The notes beneath the pieces are model-generated. The model had not been told where the DNA came from and ran no database searches. It worked only from the letters and a program-made list of their open reading frames with translations. This document shows, piece after piece, positions 45,288-54,597 of a DNA stretch of 64,000 nucleotides. Both the position numbers and the translations under genes were made by a program. The DNA is from UBA10349 sp003485905 (GTDB taxonomy: Bacteria > Pseudomonadota > Gammaproteobacteria > Arenicellales > Arenicellaceae), in assembly GCA_943787185.1 (NCBI GenBank), contig CALSLL010000001.1, forward strand, positions 866,117 through 930,116, given 5' to 3'. Within the stretch, counting starts at the first letter, position 1. Each line of letters starts with the position of its first letter.

Positions 45288-46001
45288 CTACAAGCCGGAA
45301 ATATAGGCCACTACGTCTGCAATAGATTGATCGTCAACCAGTAGCTTCGACATCGCCGCCATTTGCTGGCCTCTCACATCATCAGGGTGGGCACCACGTA
45401 TACCGTCCCTGAAATACATCAATTGCCTAACCATATAAAGCTCAGACAAATAAGTAAGATTTGCAGCGCCCAGCGCTTCATTTCCCCTCCCGTCTTCGCC
45501 GTGACATACAGTACAAACCGATGAGTAGGTCGCCTTACCCGCTTCAGTATCCCCTAAAATCGCCGGGTCTAATCCTGCATAGGGTGAATCCCACAGGTAG
45601 GGTCTTGGACCCACAGCATTCTCGGCCATCGGCTTGCCTGGTTCCAAAGCCGCAATATATTCAGCGACACTTTTAATAGTAAAATCGTTTCTAAGCATAG
45701 GCGAAGCATAATGCATCACCTGACCAGGTATATCTTCCGCCAAATAACCACGGATTCCATTCTTAAAATTGTGCATCTGCAATTCTAGGTACCAGGCTTC
45801 TAAACCCGCTAGCGCAGGTCCATCTCTCCTATCATTTCCCTGCACACTGCCGCCGTGACAGAAAGTGCAAACAACAAAAATCTCCTCTCCCGAGACCGTT
45901 TCATTGGGCGATTGCAATGTCGCTTGGGTAAAACCACTGCTACTAAAGCACAAAAGAAATATTACAGATACTGCGTACAACCAATACGTATTTTGCCTCA
46001 T
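45288..46001 (-). CDS. Exported dihaem cytochrome c (cytochrome c4/c553-like)
   Basis: From ATG 46001 (MRQNTYWLYAV), placed five bases after GGGGAG, about 237 residues; the ATG at 46013 overlaps that ribosome site and is less likely. Signal peptide ends 'SSGFTQA'. Two CxxCH haem sites: 'FVVCTFCHGGSVQGND' and 'SSVCTVCHGEDGRGN', each with a following Met that may ligate iron ('YASPMLRN', 'QQMAAMSKLL'). It carries electrons in the periplasm; the redox partner is unknown. Followed by the lectin-like gene. Confidence 0.9.
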   Translation of the reverse strand: MRQNTYWLYAVSVIFLLCFSSSGFTQATLQSPNETVSGEEIFVVCTFCHGGSVQGNDRRDGPALAGLEAWYLELQMHNFKNGIRGYLAEDIPGQVMHYASPMLRNDFTIKSVAEYIAALEPGKPMAENAVGPRPYLWDSPYAGLDPAILGDTEAGKATYSSVCTVCHGEDGRGNEALGAANLTYLSELYMVRQLMYFRDGIRGAHPDDVRGQQMAAMSKLLVDDQSIADVVAYISGL

Positions 46002-46285
46002 TAAACTCCCCATCTAATCTCCCTACTAACATTCTCTAATTAAAATCTTCAATCGAACCGCAGTTAACGATCCATTCGGCCACCAATCGGGGAAAATCCT
46101 TATATCGGCGGTCAATAGCTATATTTTCCAGCCAGTGGCCATTAAGGAGAAATTATAGAACACATGGAAGCTAGTGGACATACCTCGATTTTTTACAGAT
46201 CGGCCGATAACCGTAGTTTGTAAACAAAATTCTGGTTTTTGATTTCAAGTGTGTTTATGCTTCTTACACGTGCCGCAGTATTCTA

Positions 46286-47173
46286 ATGAGTGGAGTAAAT
46301 TTGGTGAGCAAGCGATTACAAATAGTTATCTGTCTAGTATTGTCGACAATGTTCAACAGTGCGGGATTCGCGGCCGATGAAACACTGCTGGAGCGTGGCA
46401 CGTATTTGATGGACGGCATCGCTGCCTGTGGCAACTGTCATACCCCTAAAAACCCTGATGCCAGTGACGTTGAAGGGATGGCCTACGCCGGTAGTTTTGT
46501 TATTGAAAGCCCGAACTTTAAAGCTTACGCACCCAATATCACCATGGATATTGAAACCGGGATCGGAAGCTGGAGTGATGAAGAAATTATCCGCAGCATT
46601 CGTGATGGCCTACGCCCCGACGGAACGCTAATTGCCCCCCCAATGCCGAGCCCTGTATATGCGCTAATGTCAGATCGAGATGTAGAAGCAATTGTTGCTT
46701 ATTTGCGTACCGTCGAGCCAGTAAATAATGTGGTACCAAAAACTGTGTTTAACATTACTCTGCCCACAAGTTACGGGCCTCCTGTTACAACTGTTACTGA
46801 CGTTTCAAAAGACGATCCTATCGCTTACGGAAGATACCTAACCTACACCCTTGGCCATTGCTTTGATTGCCACACCCCTTTAGAAGAGAATGGATATAAT
46901 TTTGATCGAATTGGGGAAAGCGGCAGGGTGTTTGATAATATTTTTGGCTTAGGATTTACCACTGTTTCATTGAACATTACTCCCCACAAACAATATGGAC
47001 TTGGTGAATGGAGTGACAAAGAAATTAAACGTGCCATGCAAGAAGGGGTTAGCCGTAATGGCCGATCACTAGTCAGGGCGATGCCTTTTCCCAACTACCA
47101 GAATGTAAGCGAAGAGGACATGAACGCTATAGTGGCGTATCTTCGGTCCATGAAGCCTTTACCTGCTGATTAG
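46286..47173 (+). CDS. Exported dihaem cytochrome c (dehydrogenase-subunit type)
   Basis: A 295-residue protein with a signal peptide ending 'NSAGFAADE'. Two haem sites: 'GIAACGNCHTPKNPDASD' and 'LGHCFDCHTPLEENGYNF'. Each domain also has the 'APNITMDIETGIGSWSDEEI' / 'SLNITPHKQYGLGEWSDKEI' segment found in cytochrome subunits of alcohol, sorbosone and nicotinate dehydrogenases. Usually such a subunit partners a molybdopterin or PQQ enzyme; none is adjacent. A GTG at 46304 is an alternative start. It is divergent from the cytochrome gene at 45288. Confidence 0.9.
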   Translation: MSGVNLVSKRLQIVICLVLSTMFNSAGFAADETLLERGTYLMDGIAACGNCHTPKNPDASDVEGMAYAGSFVIESPNFKAYAPNITMDIETGIGSWSDEEIIRSIRDGLRPDGTLIAPPMPSPVYALMSDRDVEAIVAYLRTVEPVNNVVPKTVFNITLPTSYGPPVTTVTDVSKDDPIAYGRYLTYTLGHCFDCHTPLEENGYNFDRIGESGRVFDNIFGLGFTTVSLNITPHKQYGLGEWSDKEIKRAMQEGVSRNGRSLVRAMPFPNYQNVSEEDMNAIVAYLRSMKPLPAD

Positions 47174-47390
47174 CAGCCAAGTAACCATAACAAATACGAC
47201 TTCTAGTAAAACAAGTATTCGATAAATACCTAGAAATTGTCTTGGGTTTAGACTAGTAGCCGCAAACATTTGCCGACGATAATGTACGTACCGAAATGGA
47301 TGCTTAATCCACCTATACTCCGCGTAGATTTCAACAATGACGCCTGTCATGAAAACTTGGTCTTGATTTAGATTAGAGGCACTGAATTCC

Positions 47391-49667
47391 ATGAATACTT
47401 TCAAAACAATAATTGCCCCAATTGTCATTGCTATTGGGTTTATTGTAAGCGGGGCCTCAGCACTGGTTTATCAAGTTTCATGGCAGCGTATTTTAGCTCT
47501 GCAAAGTGGGGTTGGTATTTATTCCGTTGCCATGATTGTTGGAGCCTTTATGGCAGGGCTTGGAATTGGTAGCTACTTGGGGGGATTGACTAGTCGTGGC
47601 ATGTCACCTCGCCAAGCACTCCACACTTTTGCACTGATAGAAATCGGTATCGGAGGATTCGCACTGGCCAGTAGTTGGTTATTCTACGATTTGTTGTACA
47701 CACAATATGGCTGGCTATTTGCCAACCCATGGCGCGCAGGTCTTATCCAATTCTTATCGCTGCTTATTCCTACCACTTTAATGGGAATGTCACTACCGTT
47801 TCTAGCGCAAGGAGTTGCTCGCCATGTATCTAGCGCAGCGCGAACATTGGGGTTTTACTACGGATTAAACGCAATTGGTGCGGCGTTGGGCGCGTTTATC
47901 ACAACATGGTTCCTAATACGCTTCTTTGGAATCTCCGGCGCCATTTCTCTTGGCGCGGCAGGCAATCTATGTGTCGGCGCTGCGATTTTCGTACTGGCAA
48001 GGTTTCTTCCAGTAAATGTAAATTCACTGGAGCCTGATAAAAGTTCGAGCGCTAGTACAACCACACCTTCAGTAGACACAAACTTACCATTTACCGGTTG
48101 GGTTGCGCTGTATAGCGTAAGCGGTTTTTGCGCACTGTCGCTAGAAATAATATGGTTTCGAGTTCTTGATGTGGCTGTTAAATCAACGGCATTTACCTTC
48201 GGTACAGTACTCTCTATCTTCTTGCTCGGCCTGGGTGTCGGCAGCGCAATTGGTGGTGTCTGGGCCCAACGTTTACGTCATCCACTGCGGGCATTTTTGA
48301 TCTGTCAATGCTTGTTGCTCATCCTGTCTGGACTATCACTAGGTTTGTTATCTGTTATCCCTATAGATACCACCTACTTCTCAGGTTTCGTAGACTACTG
48401 GTCACAATACACTGAATTCCCACTAGGCCGAAGCGATGATACAAGCTGGATTTACAAACTCTATGTTGCCCTTCCTCTAGCACTTTACGGATTGCCTACT
48501 TTGTTAATGGGCCTATCTTTTGGAATACTGCAGCGAGCAGTGCAGAACGATAGCAGCACCGCTGGCTTCAAGGTCGGCGCACTACAAGGAGCCAATATTT
48601 TCGGGAATGTACTAGGTAGCCTATTGACCGGACTCGTACTGCTAAGCTGGATAGGAACCACCGGTAGCGTGCGCATTCTTCTTCTCATCGGCGTGGGTTT
48701 TGCCCTGGTAGGCGTGTGGAAGTTTTCACAAAATGGTACGCGTGGAATCTTCCCCACACTTATAGTTATGCTTATCGGCGTTTGGGCTTTATTACCTGAA
48801 AATGAGTCTTTCTGGCGCCAACTGCATGGAAATAAAGACGCCACAACATTGATCGGAGAAGATGCTACCGGCGTATCCGCAATCAGTCCTGAAATAGACA
48901 GCCCTGGAATATTTAGGGTCTCGGTTAATGGTAAAGGGCATAGCCACATCCCTTTCGGGGGCGTTCATACAGTTCTCGGTGCAGTGCCTGCAGCGATCCA
49001 CCCATCACCGACCCGGGTTGCTATTATAGGATTAGGATCAGGTGATACCGCATGGGCTGCCGGGTTTCGCTCCGCCACGAAACAGGTCGATGTGTTTGAA
49101 CTAGTAGCACCAGAACTTAACCTACTCAAACGCTTGATCGATCGTGAGGGTGCCGAAACCTTCCCCAAGCTTAACGGATTGCTAAATGATAAACGCTACA
49201 GTATTCGACCCACCGATGGGCGTGCTGCGATCGCACTCGGCGACCAAAGCTACGACATAATTGAAGCCGATGCATTGCGCCCGACGAGCGCATATAGTGG
49301 GAATTTGTATTCTGTTGAGTTTTTCCGAATGTGTTCAGAGCATTTAGCGCCCGGAGGCATGGTCGCATTCTGGGCACCAACTGCCCGCATAAAAAGTTCA
49401 ATCCTGGAAGTGTTCGAGCACGTATTAGAAATCCCCACCGTTAACGTTATTGTTGCTAGCCTGGAACCAATTACTTTGGTGCCTGCAGAGTGGCAGAAAC
49501 GCCTAAATACCGCCGAAGAATTTAATTATTTAGGTTTTGAATTAGCCACCCTTGTGACGAATGAAATCGCCTATGCTCAAGTGGCTGTGTTCGAACCAGA
49601 ATCAACCACACAAACCAACCACGATCTTTTTCCAAGAGATGAGTTTTCTACCCCCATTGGTTACTAG
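47391..49667 (+). CDS. Fused MFS-like membrane domain / spermidine synthase-like protein
   Basis: A 758-residue protein. Residues about 1-465 are membrane helices with 'SGASALVYQVSWQRILALQSG' and 'LGIGSYLGGLTSRGM', repeated in 'SGFCALSLEIIWFRVLDVA' and 'LGVGSAIGGVWAQRL'. The C-terminal part (about 490-740) has a spermidine-synthase-like SAM fold: 'RVAIIGLGSGDTAWAAGF', 'VDVFELVAPELNLLKRL', 'RPTDGRAAIALGDQSYDIIEADAL'. Such fusions are common in bacteria, but their substrates are mostly unknown; polyamine synthesis is not shown. No speD or speE is adjacent. Confidence 0.88.
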   Translation: MNTFKTIIAPIVIAIGFIVSGASALVYQVSWQRILALQSGVGIYSVAMIVGAFMAGLGIGSYLGGLTSRGMSPRQALHTFALIEIGIGGFALASSWLFYDLLYTQYGWLFANPWRAGLIQFLSLLIPTTLMGMSLPFLAQGVARHVSSAARTLGFYYGLNAIGAALGAFITTWFLIRFFGISGAISLGAAGNLCVGAAIFVLARFLPVNVNSLEPDKSSSASTTTPSVDTNLPFTGWVALYSVSGFCALSLEIIWFRVLDVAVKSTAFTFGTVLSIFLLGLGVGSAIGGVWAQRLRHPLRAFLICQCLLLILSGLSLGLLSVIPIDTTYFSGFVDYWSQYTEFPLGRSDDTSWIYKLYVALPLALYGLPTLLMGLSFGILQRAVQNDSSTAGFKVGALQGANIFGNVLGSLLTGLVLLSWIGTTGSVRILLLIGVGFALVGVWKFSQNGTRGIFPTLIVMLIGVWALLPENESFWRQLHGNKDATTLIGEDATGVSAISPEIDSPGIFRVSVNGKGHSHIPFGGVHTVLGAVPAAIHPSPTRVAIIGLGSGDTAWAAGFRSATKQVDVFELVAPELNLLKRLIDREGAETFPKLNGLLNDKRYSIRPTDGRAAIALGDQSYDIIEADALRPTSAYSGNLYSVEFFRMCSEHLAPGGMVAFWAPTARIKSSILEVFEHVLEIPTVNVIVASLEPITLVPAEWQKRLNTAEEFNYLGFELATLVTNEIAYAQVAVFEPESTTQTNHDLFPRDEFSTPIGY

Positions 49668-49818
49668 TAAGATCTCTCTGATCGACGGAATAGGAATACT
49701 AGCTGTAAACAAAAAGTTACAAATACTCGCGGTTAAAAAATTAAATACATACTATTATGTTGCGAATGGTTAACCGCATTTAAGCGTGGACTAACCTTAA
49801 TAGAACACAGGAAATAAA

Positions 49819-50871
49819 ATGAATTACTTTAATAGAGCATTTGCAACCGCGGCTATTGCGAGTCTGCTAGCACTATCTGGCGCGGTATTCGCGCACCATT
49901 CCACTTCAGAATACGACCAAACTGTATTGGTTGATATCAAAGGAACGATAACCAAGAAATTTTGGAGGAACCCTCACGTCATATTTCATATTGCGACTGC
50001 TGAAGGCGAGGAATGGATCATTGAGGGCTCCTCGGTTAGTAGTCAAGATCGAAGCGGTATTAGTTCAGACGTTATCAACGTAGGCGATGACATTACCGTC
50101 GCAGGACATGTTTCGACTCGGCGAGAAAATGATATGGTTATGCGACATATTCTTCTGGCCAATGGCCAAGAGCTTATGCTCGGCAGAAACAGCGAACCGC
50201 ATTGGCCCGAGGTTGATCAAGTAGCCTTAACCGCTGCCGCGCCGACCGCCGAGCAAATAGCGGAGGCAGAGGCCACTGCAGACGGCCTATTCCGAGTTTG
50301 GTCATGGGGACGGCTCGAGCCTGGTTGGTGGTTCTTTGCAGACCCGGATGCTTTCCCTCTTACGGAAGCGGCGTTAGAAAAATTTGCCACCTGGAACGAA
50401 TATACCGAGAACCCACAATTGGAATGCATACCTCCGGGCATGCCGCTTACAATGGGCAACCCCTACCCTATTGAATTTGTGAAGCAGGATGAAAATACTA
50501 TTGTGATGCATGCGCATGAATTCGATGTGACACGCGTTATTCATTTGGATGCAGCGCCCGATCCTAGCGTTGAAGAGTCCATCATGGGCTATTCTGTCGG
50601 TCACTGGGAAGACGAAAATACGCTAGTAGTCGATACAGCAAATATTAACTACCCCTATTTCAATCGAGTAGGAATCTCTTCAGGGCCTGACCTTACAGTT
50701 CACGAGCGTTTTATCGTTGATGATAAGGCAGGAACTTTACGGTACTTCACTACCATTACTGATCCCTGGGCATTGACGGAGCCATATGAAAAAGAGCTAC
50801 TTTGGATATGGACGCCGGGGCAACAACTCGGTAGCTACGATTGCGAGGTATCTGAGGTATACGCCCAGTAG
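49819..50871 (+). CDS. DUF6152 exported protein, paralogue D
   Basis: A 350-residue protein. The signal peptide ends 'SGAVFA', and the mature protein begins His-His-Ser as in the paralogues at 19330, 20572 and 21865. Further shared marks: 'DIKGTITKKFWRNPHVIFHI', 'EWIIEGSSVSSQDRSGIS', 'ECIPPGMPLTMGNPYPIEF' and 'GYSVGHWEDENTLVVDT'. AGGA precedes the ATG. It is followed by a strong terminator, so it is a single-gene unit. Function unknown; periplasmic by inference. Confidence 0.87.
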   Translation: MNYFNRAFATAAIASLLALSGAVFAHHSTSEYDQTVLVDIKGTITKKFWRNPHVIFHIATAEGEEWIIEGSSVSSQDRSGISSDVINVGDDITVAGHVSTRRENDMVMRHILLANGQELMLGRNSEPHWPEVDQVALTAAAPTAEQIAEAEATADGLFRVWSWGRLEPGWWFFADPDAFPLTEAALEKFATWNEYTENPQLECIPPGMPLTMGNPYPIEFVKQDENTIVMHAHEFDVTRVIHLDAAPDPSVEESIMGYSVGHWEDENTLVVDTANINYPYFNRVGISSGPDLTVHERFIVDDKAGTLRYFTTITDPWALTEPYEKELLWIWTPGQQLGSYDCEVSEVYAQ

Positions 50872-50904
50872 GTCAAGTGTAAACGGATTTAATCTTGGAA
50901 CAAG

Positions 50905-50934
50905 AACCCCGCTAATTTAAAGCGGGGTTTTTTT
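50905..50934 (+). terminator. Rho-independent terminator after DUF6152 paralogue D
   Basis: Stem AACCCCGC / GCGGGGTT with a 9-base loop and a seven-T run. Confidence 0.9.
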
Positions 50935-51097
50935 GATACCTTGGTGCAGCACAATCTCGGTGGTCTATTGCTGTTATTCTACTTTTCATAGTAGATTAGC
51001 CACTATTAGAGGGTGTTTCACTAATCTATTTACTCAATGCGAGGAGCGCGACCTAGCACCTCCCCGTTTACAAAACACAAATTTTGGAGACCAGAAT

Positions 51098-51796
51098 ATG
51101 ATTACCAGCACATATAGACGCGCGCTAATGCTATTCAGCATAATGATAGGGCTGGTGGTAGCAGGCCCGCTATCGGCGGATACTATTGCCATTATCGGAA
51201 CCGGCAACGTGGGTGGTGCACTCGGGCCTGAGTTCGCTGCCCAAGGTCATACCATTGTGTATGGATCACGTGATCCAGACCGAGCTGAAGTACAGGAATT
51301 GGTAGCGAGTACTTCCGGTGATGCATCGGCAACAAGTATGATGAGCGCAGCGGCGAATGTAGACATAGTCGTCATAGCCGTGCCTGGAGGTGTGGCCGAA
51401 GAATTAGTAAGCGGCTTGGGCGATCTCTCCGGAAAAATCATCATCGATCCAACAAATCGAGTGGCTCCGGGAGAAGATGGCTTTATGAATCATACAGCCG
51501 AGACCTCCAATGCAGAACTGATTCAAGCGGCCGCGCCGAACGCTCAGGTCGTTAAGGCCTTTAATACTCTAAACTATCGAACCATGATCGACCCGGGCGG
51601 TCCCGTAACCATCCCGTTAGCTGGGGATAGCCTCGAGGCAAAAGCCACTGTCGCGATGCTGGTCGAGGGTATGGGTCTGGAGGCTGTGGATGTAGGCCCA
51701 CTTCGGTCCTCACACGTATTGGAAGGCATGCTGACAATTTGGATCAACGCCTCACGAGCGGATCAACCGTTCGACTATCACTTTCGACGGAAGTAA
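51098..51796 (+). CDS. Exported NADP-binding (F420-dependent reductase-like) Rossmann protein
   Basis: From ATG 51098 after TTGGAGA; 232 residues. The frame is open from 50933, but that start lacks a ribosome site and gives an atypical leader. Residues 1-27 form a signal peptide ending 'GPLSADT', with an Arg-Arg pair ('STYRRALMLF') that partly resembles a Tat motif. The mature start is an intact dinucleotide fold, 'TIAIIGTGNVGGALGPEFAA', followed by 'VYGSRDPDR', 'VVIAVPGGVAEELVSGL', 'KAFNTLNYRTM' and 'IWINASRA'. It resembles F420:NADP oxidoreductase-like proteins. Export of such a fold is unusual. Substrate unknown. Confidence 0.85.
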   Translation: MITSTYRRALMLFSIMIGLVVAGPLSADTIAIIGTGNVGGALGPEFAAQGHTIVYGSRDPDRAEVQELVASTSGDASATSMMSAAANVDIVVIAVPGGVAEELVSGLGDLSGKIIIDPTNRVAPGEDGFMNHTAETSNAELIQAAAPNAQVVKAFNTLNYRTMIDPGGPVTIPLAGDSLEAKATVAMLVEGMGLEAVDVGPLRSSHVLEGMLTIWINASRADQPFDYHFRRK

Positions 51797-51978
51797 ATTG
51801 CAATTTACCAAACCAACCAATTCTGAAATCGCGATATAGATACTTAACCGTCTATGTCGCGATCACCCTAAAGAGAAGATTTGCACACTGTTATCTCAGG
51901 CTAGATTGTACTGAAAAGTGACTACCTAAAGCCAAGCGTTAAAACACATCGCGATTAACTTATCCGGAGATTTTATCT

Positions 51979-52287
51979 ATGGCTGCATATTGGGTGGCGC
52001 GTTCAAAAATAAATACCCCAGAAAATTATTCGAAATACACCGCCCTAGTCGGTGATATTTTAACGAAATTTGGTGGTAAAGCCTTTTCGAGGGGTGGCAA
52101 ATTTAAAGTGATGGAAGGTCCAGACTACTTCCAGCGGTTCGTCGTTGTAGAATTTCCTACATTCGAAGACGCTGTCGCCTGTTTTGAATCCGATGAATAT
52201 CAATCAGCAGCAGCGCATCGCCGAGATGGGTCTGGTGAAGTTGAAACTGTTATTTTGGATGCAACCGAAGGCATGGGCGTAAACTAG
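51979..52287 (+). CDS. DUF1330 domain protein
   Basis: A 102-residue small cytosolic protein of the ferredoxin-like DUF1330 family: 'AAYWVARSKINTPENYSKYT', 'LTKFGGKAFSRGGKFKVMEG', 'FQRFVVVEFPTFEDAVACFES' and 'YQSAAAHRRDGSGEVETVIL'. Function is not established; relatives are dimeric alpha-beta barrels, sometimes near catabolic genes. It has GGAG eight bases before the ATG. It precedes the fadB-like gene by 104 bases. Confidence 0.92.
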   Translation: MAAYWVARSKINTPENYSKYTALVGDILTKFGGKAFSRGGKFKVMEGPDYFQRFVVVEFPTFEDAVACFESDEYQSAAAHRRDGSGEVETVILDATEGMGVN

Positions 52288-52391
52288 CTCAAAAGCATTA
52301 ACAAAAAGATCAACGTTCATTGAAAAGAAAAATTAGCATCATATCCAGTGCTGCGAAATCGATATAAGCAAGGCTCTAAAGAGATAAACAC

Positions 52392-54569
52392 ATGACACAA
52401 CCAACCAATGAACAGACGTTCGGCATCAACATATCAGTCGATGTAAAAGCAGATAATATCGCAGAGCTAAAATTCAATGCCAAAAGTGGTTCAGTTAATA
52501 AATTCGATCACTCGACTGTTCTGAAATTTCGTGAGGCTTTGCTTTGGCTTGCCGCCACAAAAGAATTGCGTGGCGTGGTATTAACGAGTGGCAAAAGTAC
52601 ATTCATAGTTGGAGCGGACATAACTGAGTTTGGAGCTGCATTTTCTCAAGGTGAAGATAAAATTGTAGAGTTTGCACGGTATCAACTAGAAAGCTTCAAT
52701 TTGCTGGAAGATTTGCCATTCCCAACCGTCGCAGCCATTAACGGCTTTGCTTTAGGCGGAGGCCTCGAGTTGGCGCTTGCATGCGATTTTAGAATCTTGT
52801 CTGAGCAGGCTCGTATTGGTTTACCTGAAACTCAACTTGGTATTATTCCTGGTTGGGGCGGCACAGTACGCCTGTCGCGCATTGCGGGTCTGGAAGCAGC
52901 GGTCGATTGGATTTGCTCAGGCAAGCATCAGAAAGCTGCTACTGCACTAGACTCTGGTGTCGCGGATGCCGTCGTTAGTAGTGATAACGGCACTGATGAT
53001 CTTTGGTCCAAGGCCATCAGCTATATCGAGCTCTGCCACTCAGGCGAATTGGATTATCAGGCGAAACGAAATCTCAAGCTTCAAGCTCTGAACGTAAACG
53101 AAAAAGAAATCGAGCAAGGCAAGTTATTCGCGCAATCAACCGTGCTGAACGGCCGTGGCGTATTTTATCCGGCGTTAGCCTGTGCGATAGACGCCATCTT
53201 TGAAGGTGCAAACAAAGACAGAGTTGAAGCCCTTGCTATCGAAACAAAATATTTCACAGCGGCCGCGACCACGGATGAAGCTGTTGCAATGGTGGGCAAT
53301 TTTGTTGCTGATCAAGAACTTGCCAAAAAAGCACGTGATTGGGAAAAGCGTTCCAGCAAGACGAATGAAGTTGTCGCCGTTCTCGGTGCGGGCATTATGG
53401 GTGGTGGTATTGCCTACACAGCGGCGCTTAAGGGCACACCAGTCATCATGAAGGATATCGAACAGGCCGGTATTGATCTCGGGTTATCTGAAGCGAACAA
53501 GTTGCTCTCCAAGCGAGTTAAACGCGGCCAGTTAACTTCGGAGAACATGGCTCACATTCTCAACAACATTAACGGGCAGCTCGACTATGAAGGTTTTCAA
53601 TCTGCTGACATTGTTGTCGAAGCCGTGGTTGAGAACCCCAAAATTAAGCACATCGTTCTAGCAGAAGTAGAACAAGAGCTTACTGAAGATGCGATTATCA
53701 CTTCAAACACCTCTACGATTTCGATTACCTACTTAGCCGAAGCGTTAAAACGACCAGAGAACTTTTGTGGCATGCATTTTTTCAATCCAGTGCATGCAAT
53801 GCCATTGGTAGAGGTAATACGGGGTAAAAGAACCTCTGATGAAACAATCGCCCGCACAGTCGCCCTCGCGAACACAATGGGGAAAAAAGCCGTCGTTGTT
53901 AACGACTGCCCGGGCTTTCTAGTAAACCGGGTGTTATTTCCATACTTCGCAGGGTTCGCCAAGCTATTGTCAGAAGGCGTCGGGTTTGTACGCATCGATA
54001 AAGTAATGGAAGGATGGGGCTGGCCCATGGGACCAGGTTATCTAGCCGATGTGATAGGTATCGATACCATGGCTCATTGTGAAACTGTCATGGCTGATGG
54101 ATTTCCCAGCCGAATGCCCAAACCAGAAAATGGCCCAATGGATTTACTGCTAAAAGCCGACCGATTGGGACAGAAAAATAATAAGGGGTTTTACAAGTTT
54201 GAAAAGGACGAAAATGGTCGCCTGAAAAAACAATATGACGAATCAGTCGAATCGAATCTTGGGGCATACCGGGATACAAACTCCCAGCTTTCCGACGACG
54301 ATATAATTGCACGGATGATGATTCCTATGGTGACCGAAATGGCACGTTGCTTAGAGGAAGGCATTGTAGAGAGCCCGGTAGAAGCTGATTTAAGCTTATT
54401 GTATGGACTAGGGTTTCCAAACTTCCGTGGTGGAATATTGCGCTGGGTAGATACAATCGGAATTAAAAATATAATTGCGATGGCTGAAAAATGGCAACAC
54501 CTAGGAGAAATCTACCAGCCGACCGAAGGGATGCAGGCTCTAGCGCGTAGCGAAGGAGGTTACTACTAG
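52392..54569 (+). CDS. fadB: Fatty acid oxidation complex alpha subunit (enoyl-CoA hydratase / 3-hydroxyacyl-CoA dehydrogenase)
   Basis: A 725-residue bifunctional enzyme of beta-oxidation. Hydratase half: 'GADITEFGAAFSQG' and 'INGFALGGGLELALACDFRI' with 'LPETQLGIIPGWGGTVRLSR' (catalytic Glu pair). Dehydrogenase half: NAD fold 'VVAVLGAGIMGGGIAYTAAL' (about 325-344), 'TSNTSTISITYLAEAL', catalytic 'CGMHFFNPVHAMPLVEVI', and the C-terminal helical domain 'FPNFRGGILRWVD'. The symbol fadB is given for function; fadJ is possible. Its thiolase partner is probably the gene at 59602, not adjacent. Confidence 0.94.
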   Translation: MTQPTNEQTFGINISVDVKADNIAELKFNAKSGSVNKFDHSTVLKFREALLWLAATKELRGVVLTSGKSTFIVGADITEFGAAFSQGEDKIVEFARYQLESFNLLEDLPFPTVAAINGFALGGGLELALACDFRILSEQARIGLPETQLGIIPGWGGTVRLSRIAGLEAAVDWICSGKHQKAATALDSGVADAVVSSDNGTDDLWSKAISYIELCHSGELDYQAKRNLKLQALNVNEKEIEQGKLFAQSTVLNGRGVFYPALACAIDAIFEGANKDRVEALAIETKYFTAAATTDEAVAMVGNFVADQELAKKARDWEKRSSKTNEVVAVLGAGIMGGGIAYTAALKGTPVIMKDIEQAGIDLGLSEANKLLSKRVKRGQLTSENMAHILNNINGQLDYEGFQSADIVVEAVVENPKIKHIVLAEVEQELTEDAIITSNTSTISITYLAEALKRPENFCGMHFFNPVHAMPLVEVIRGKRTSDETIARTVALANTMGKKAVVVNDCPGFLVNRVLFPYFAGFAKLLSEGVGFVRIDKVMEGWGWPMGPGYLADVIGIDTMAHCETVMADGFPSRMPKPENGPMDLLLKADRLGQKNNKGFYKFEKDENGRLKKQYDESVESNLGAYRDTNSQLSDDDIIARMMIPMVTEMARCLEEGIVESPVEADLSLLYGLGFPNFRGGILRWVDTIGIKNIIAMAEKWQHLGEIYQPTEGMQALARSEGGYY

Positions 54570-54597
54570 AGCCCTCTATTCAACTCCTACACTCTTA

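Noticed and set aside
48485..48949. 154-codon minus-strand ORF
   Set aside because: Antisense to the fused MFS/spermidine synthase-like gene, with no family pattern.
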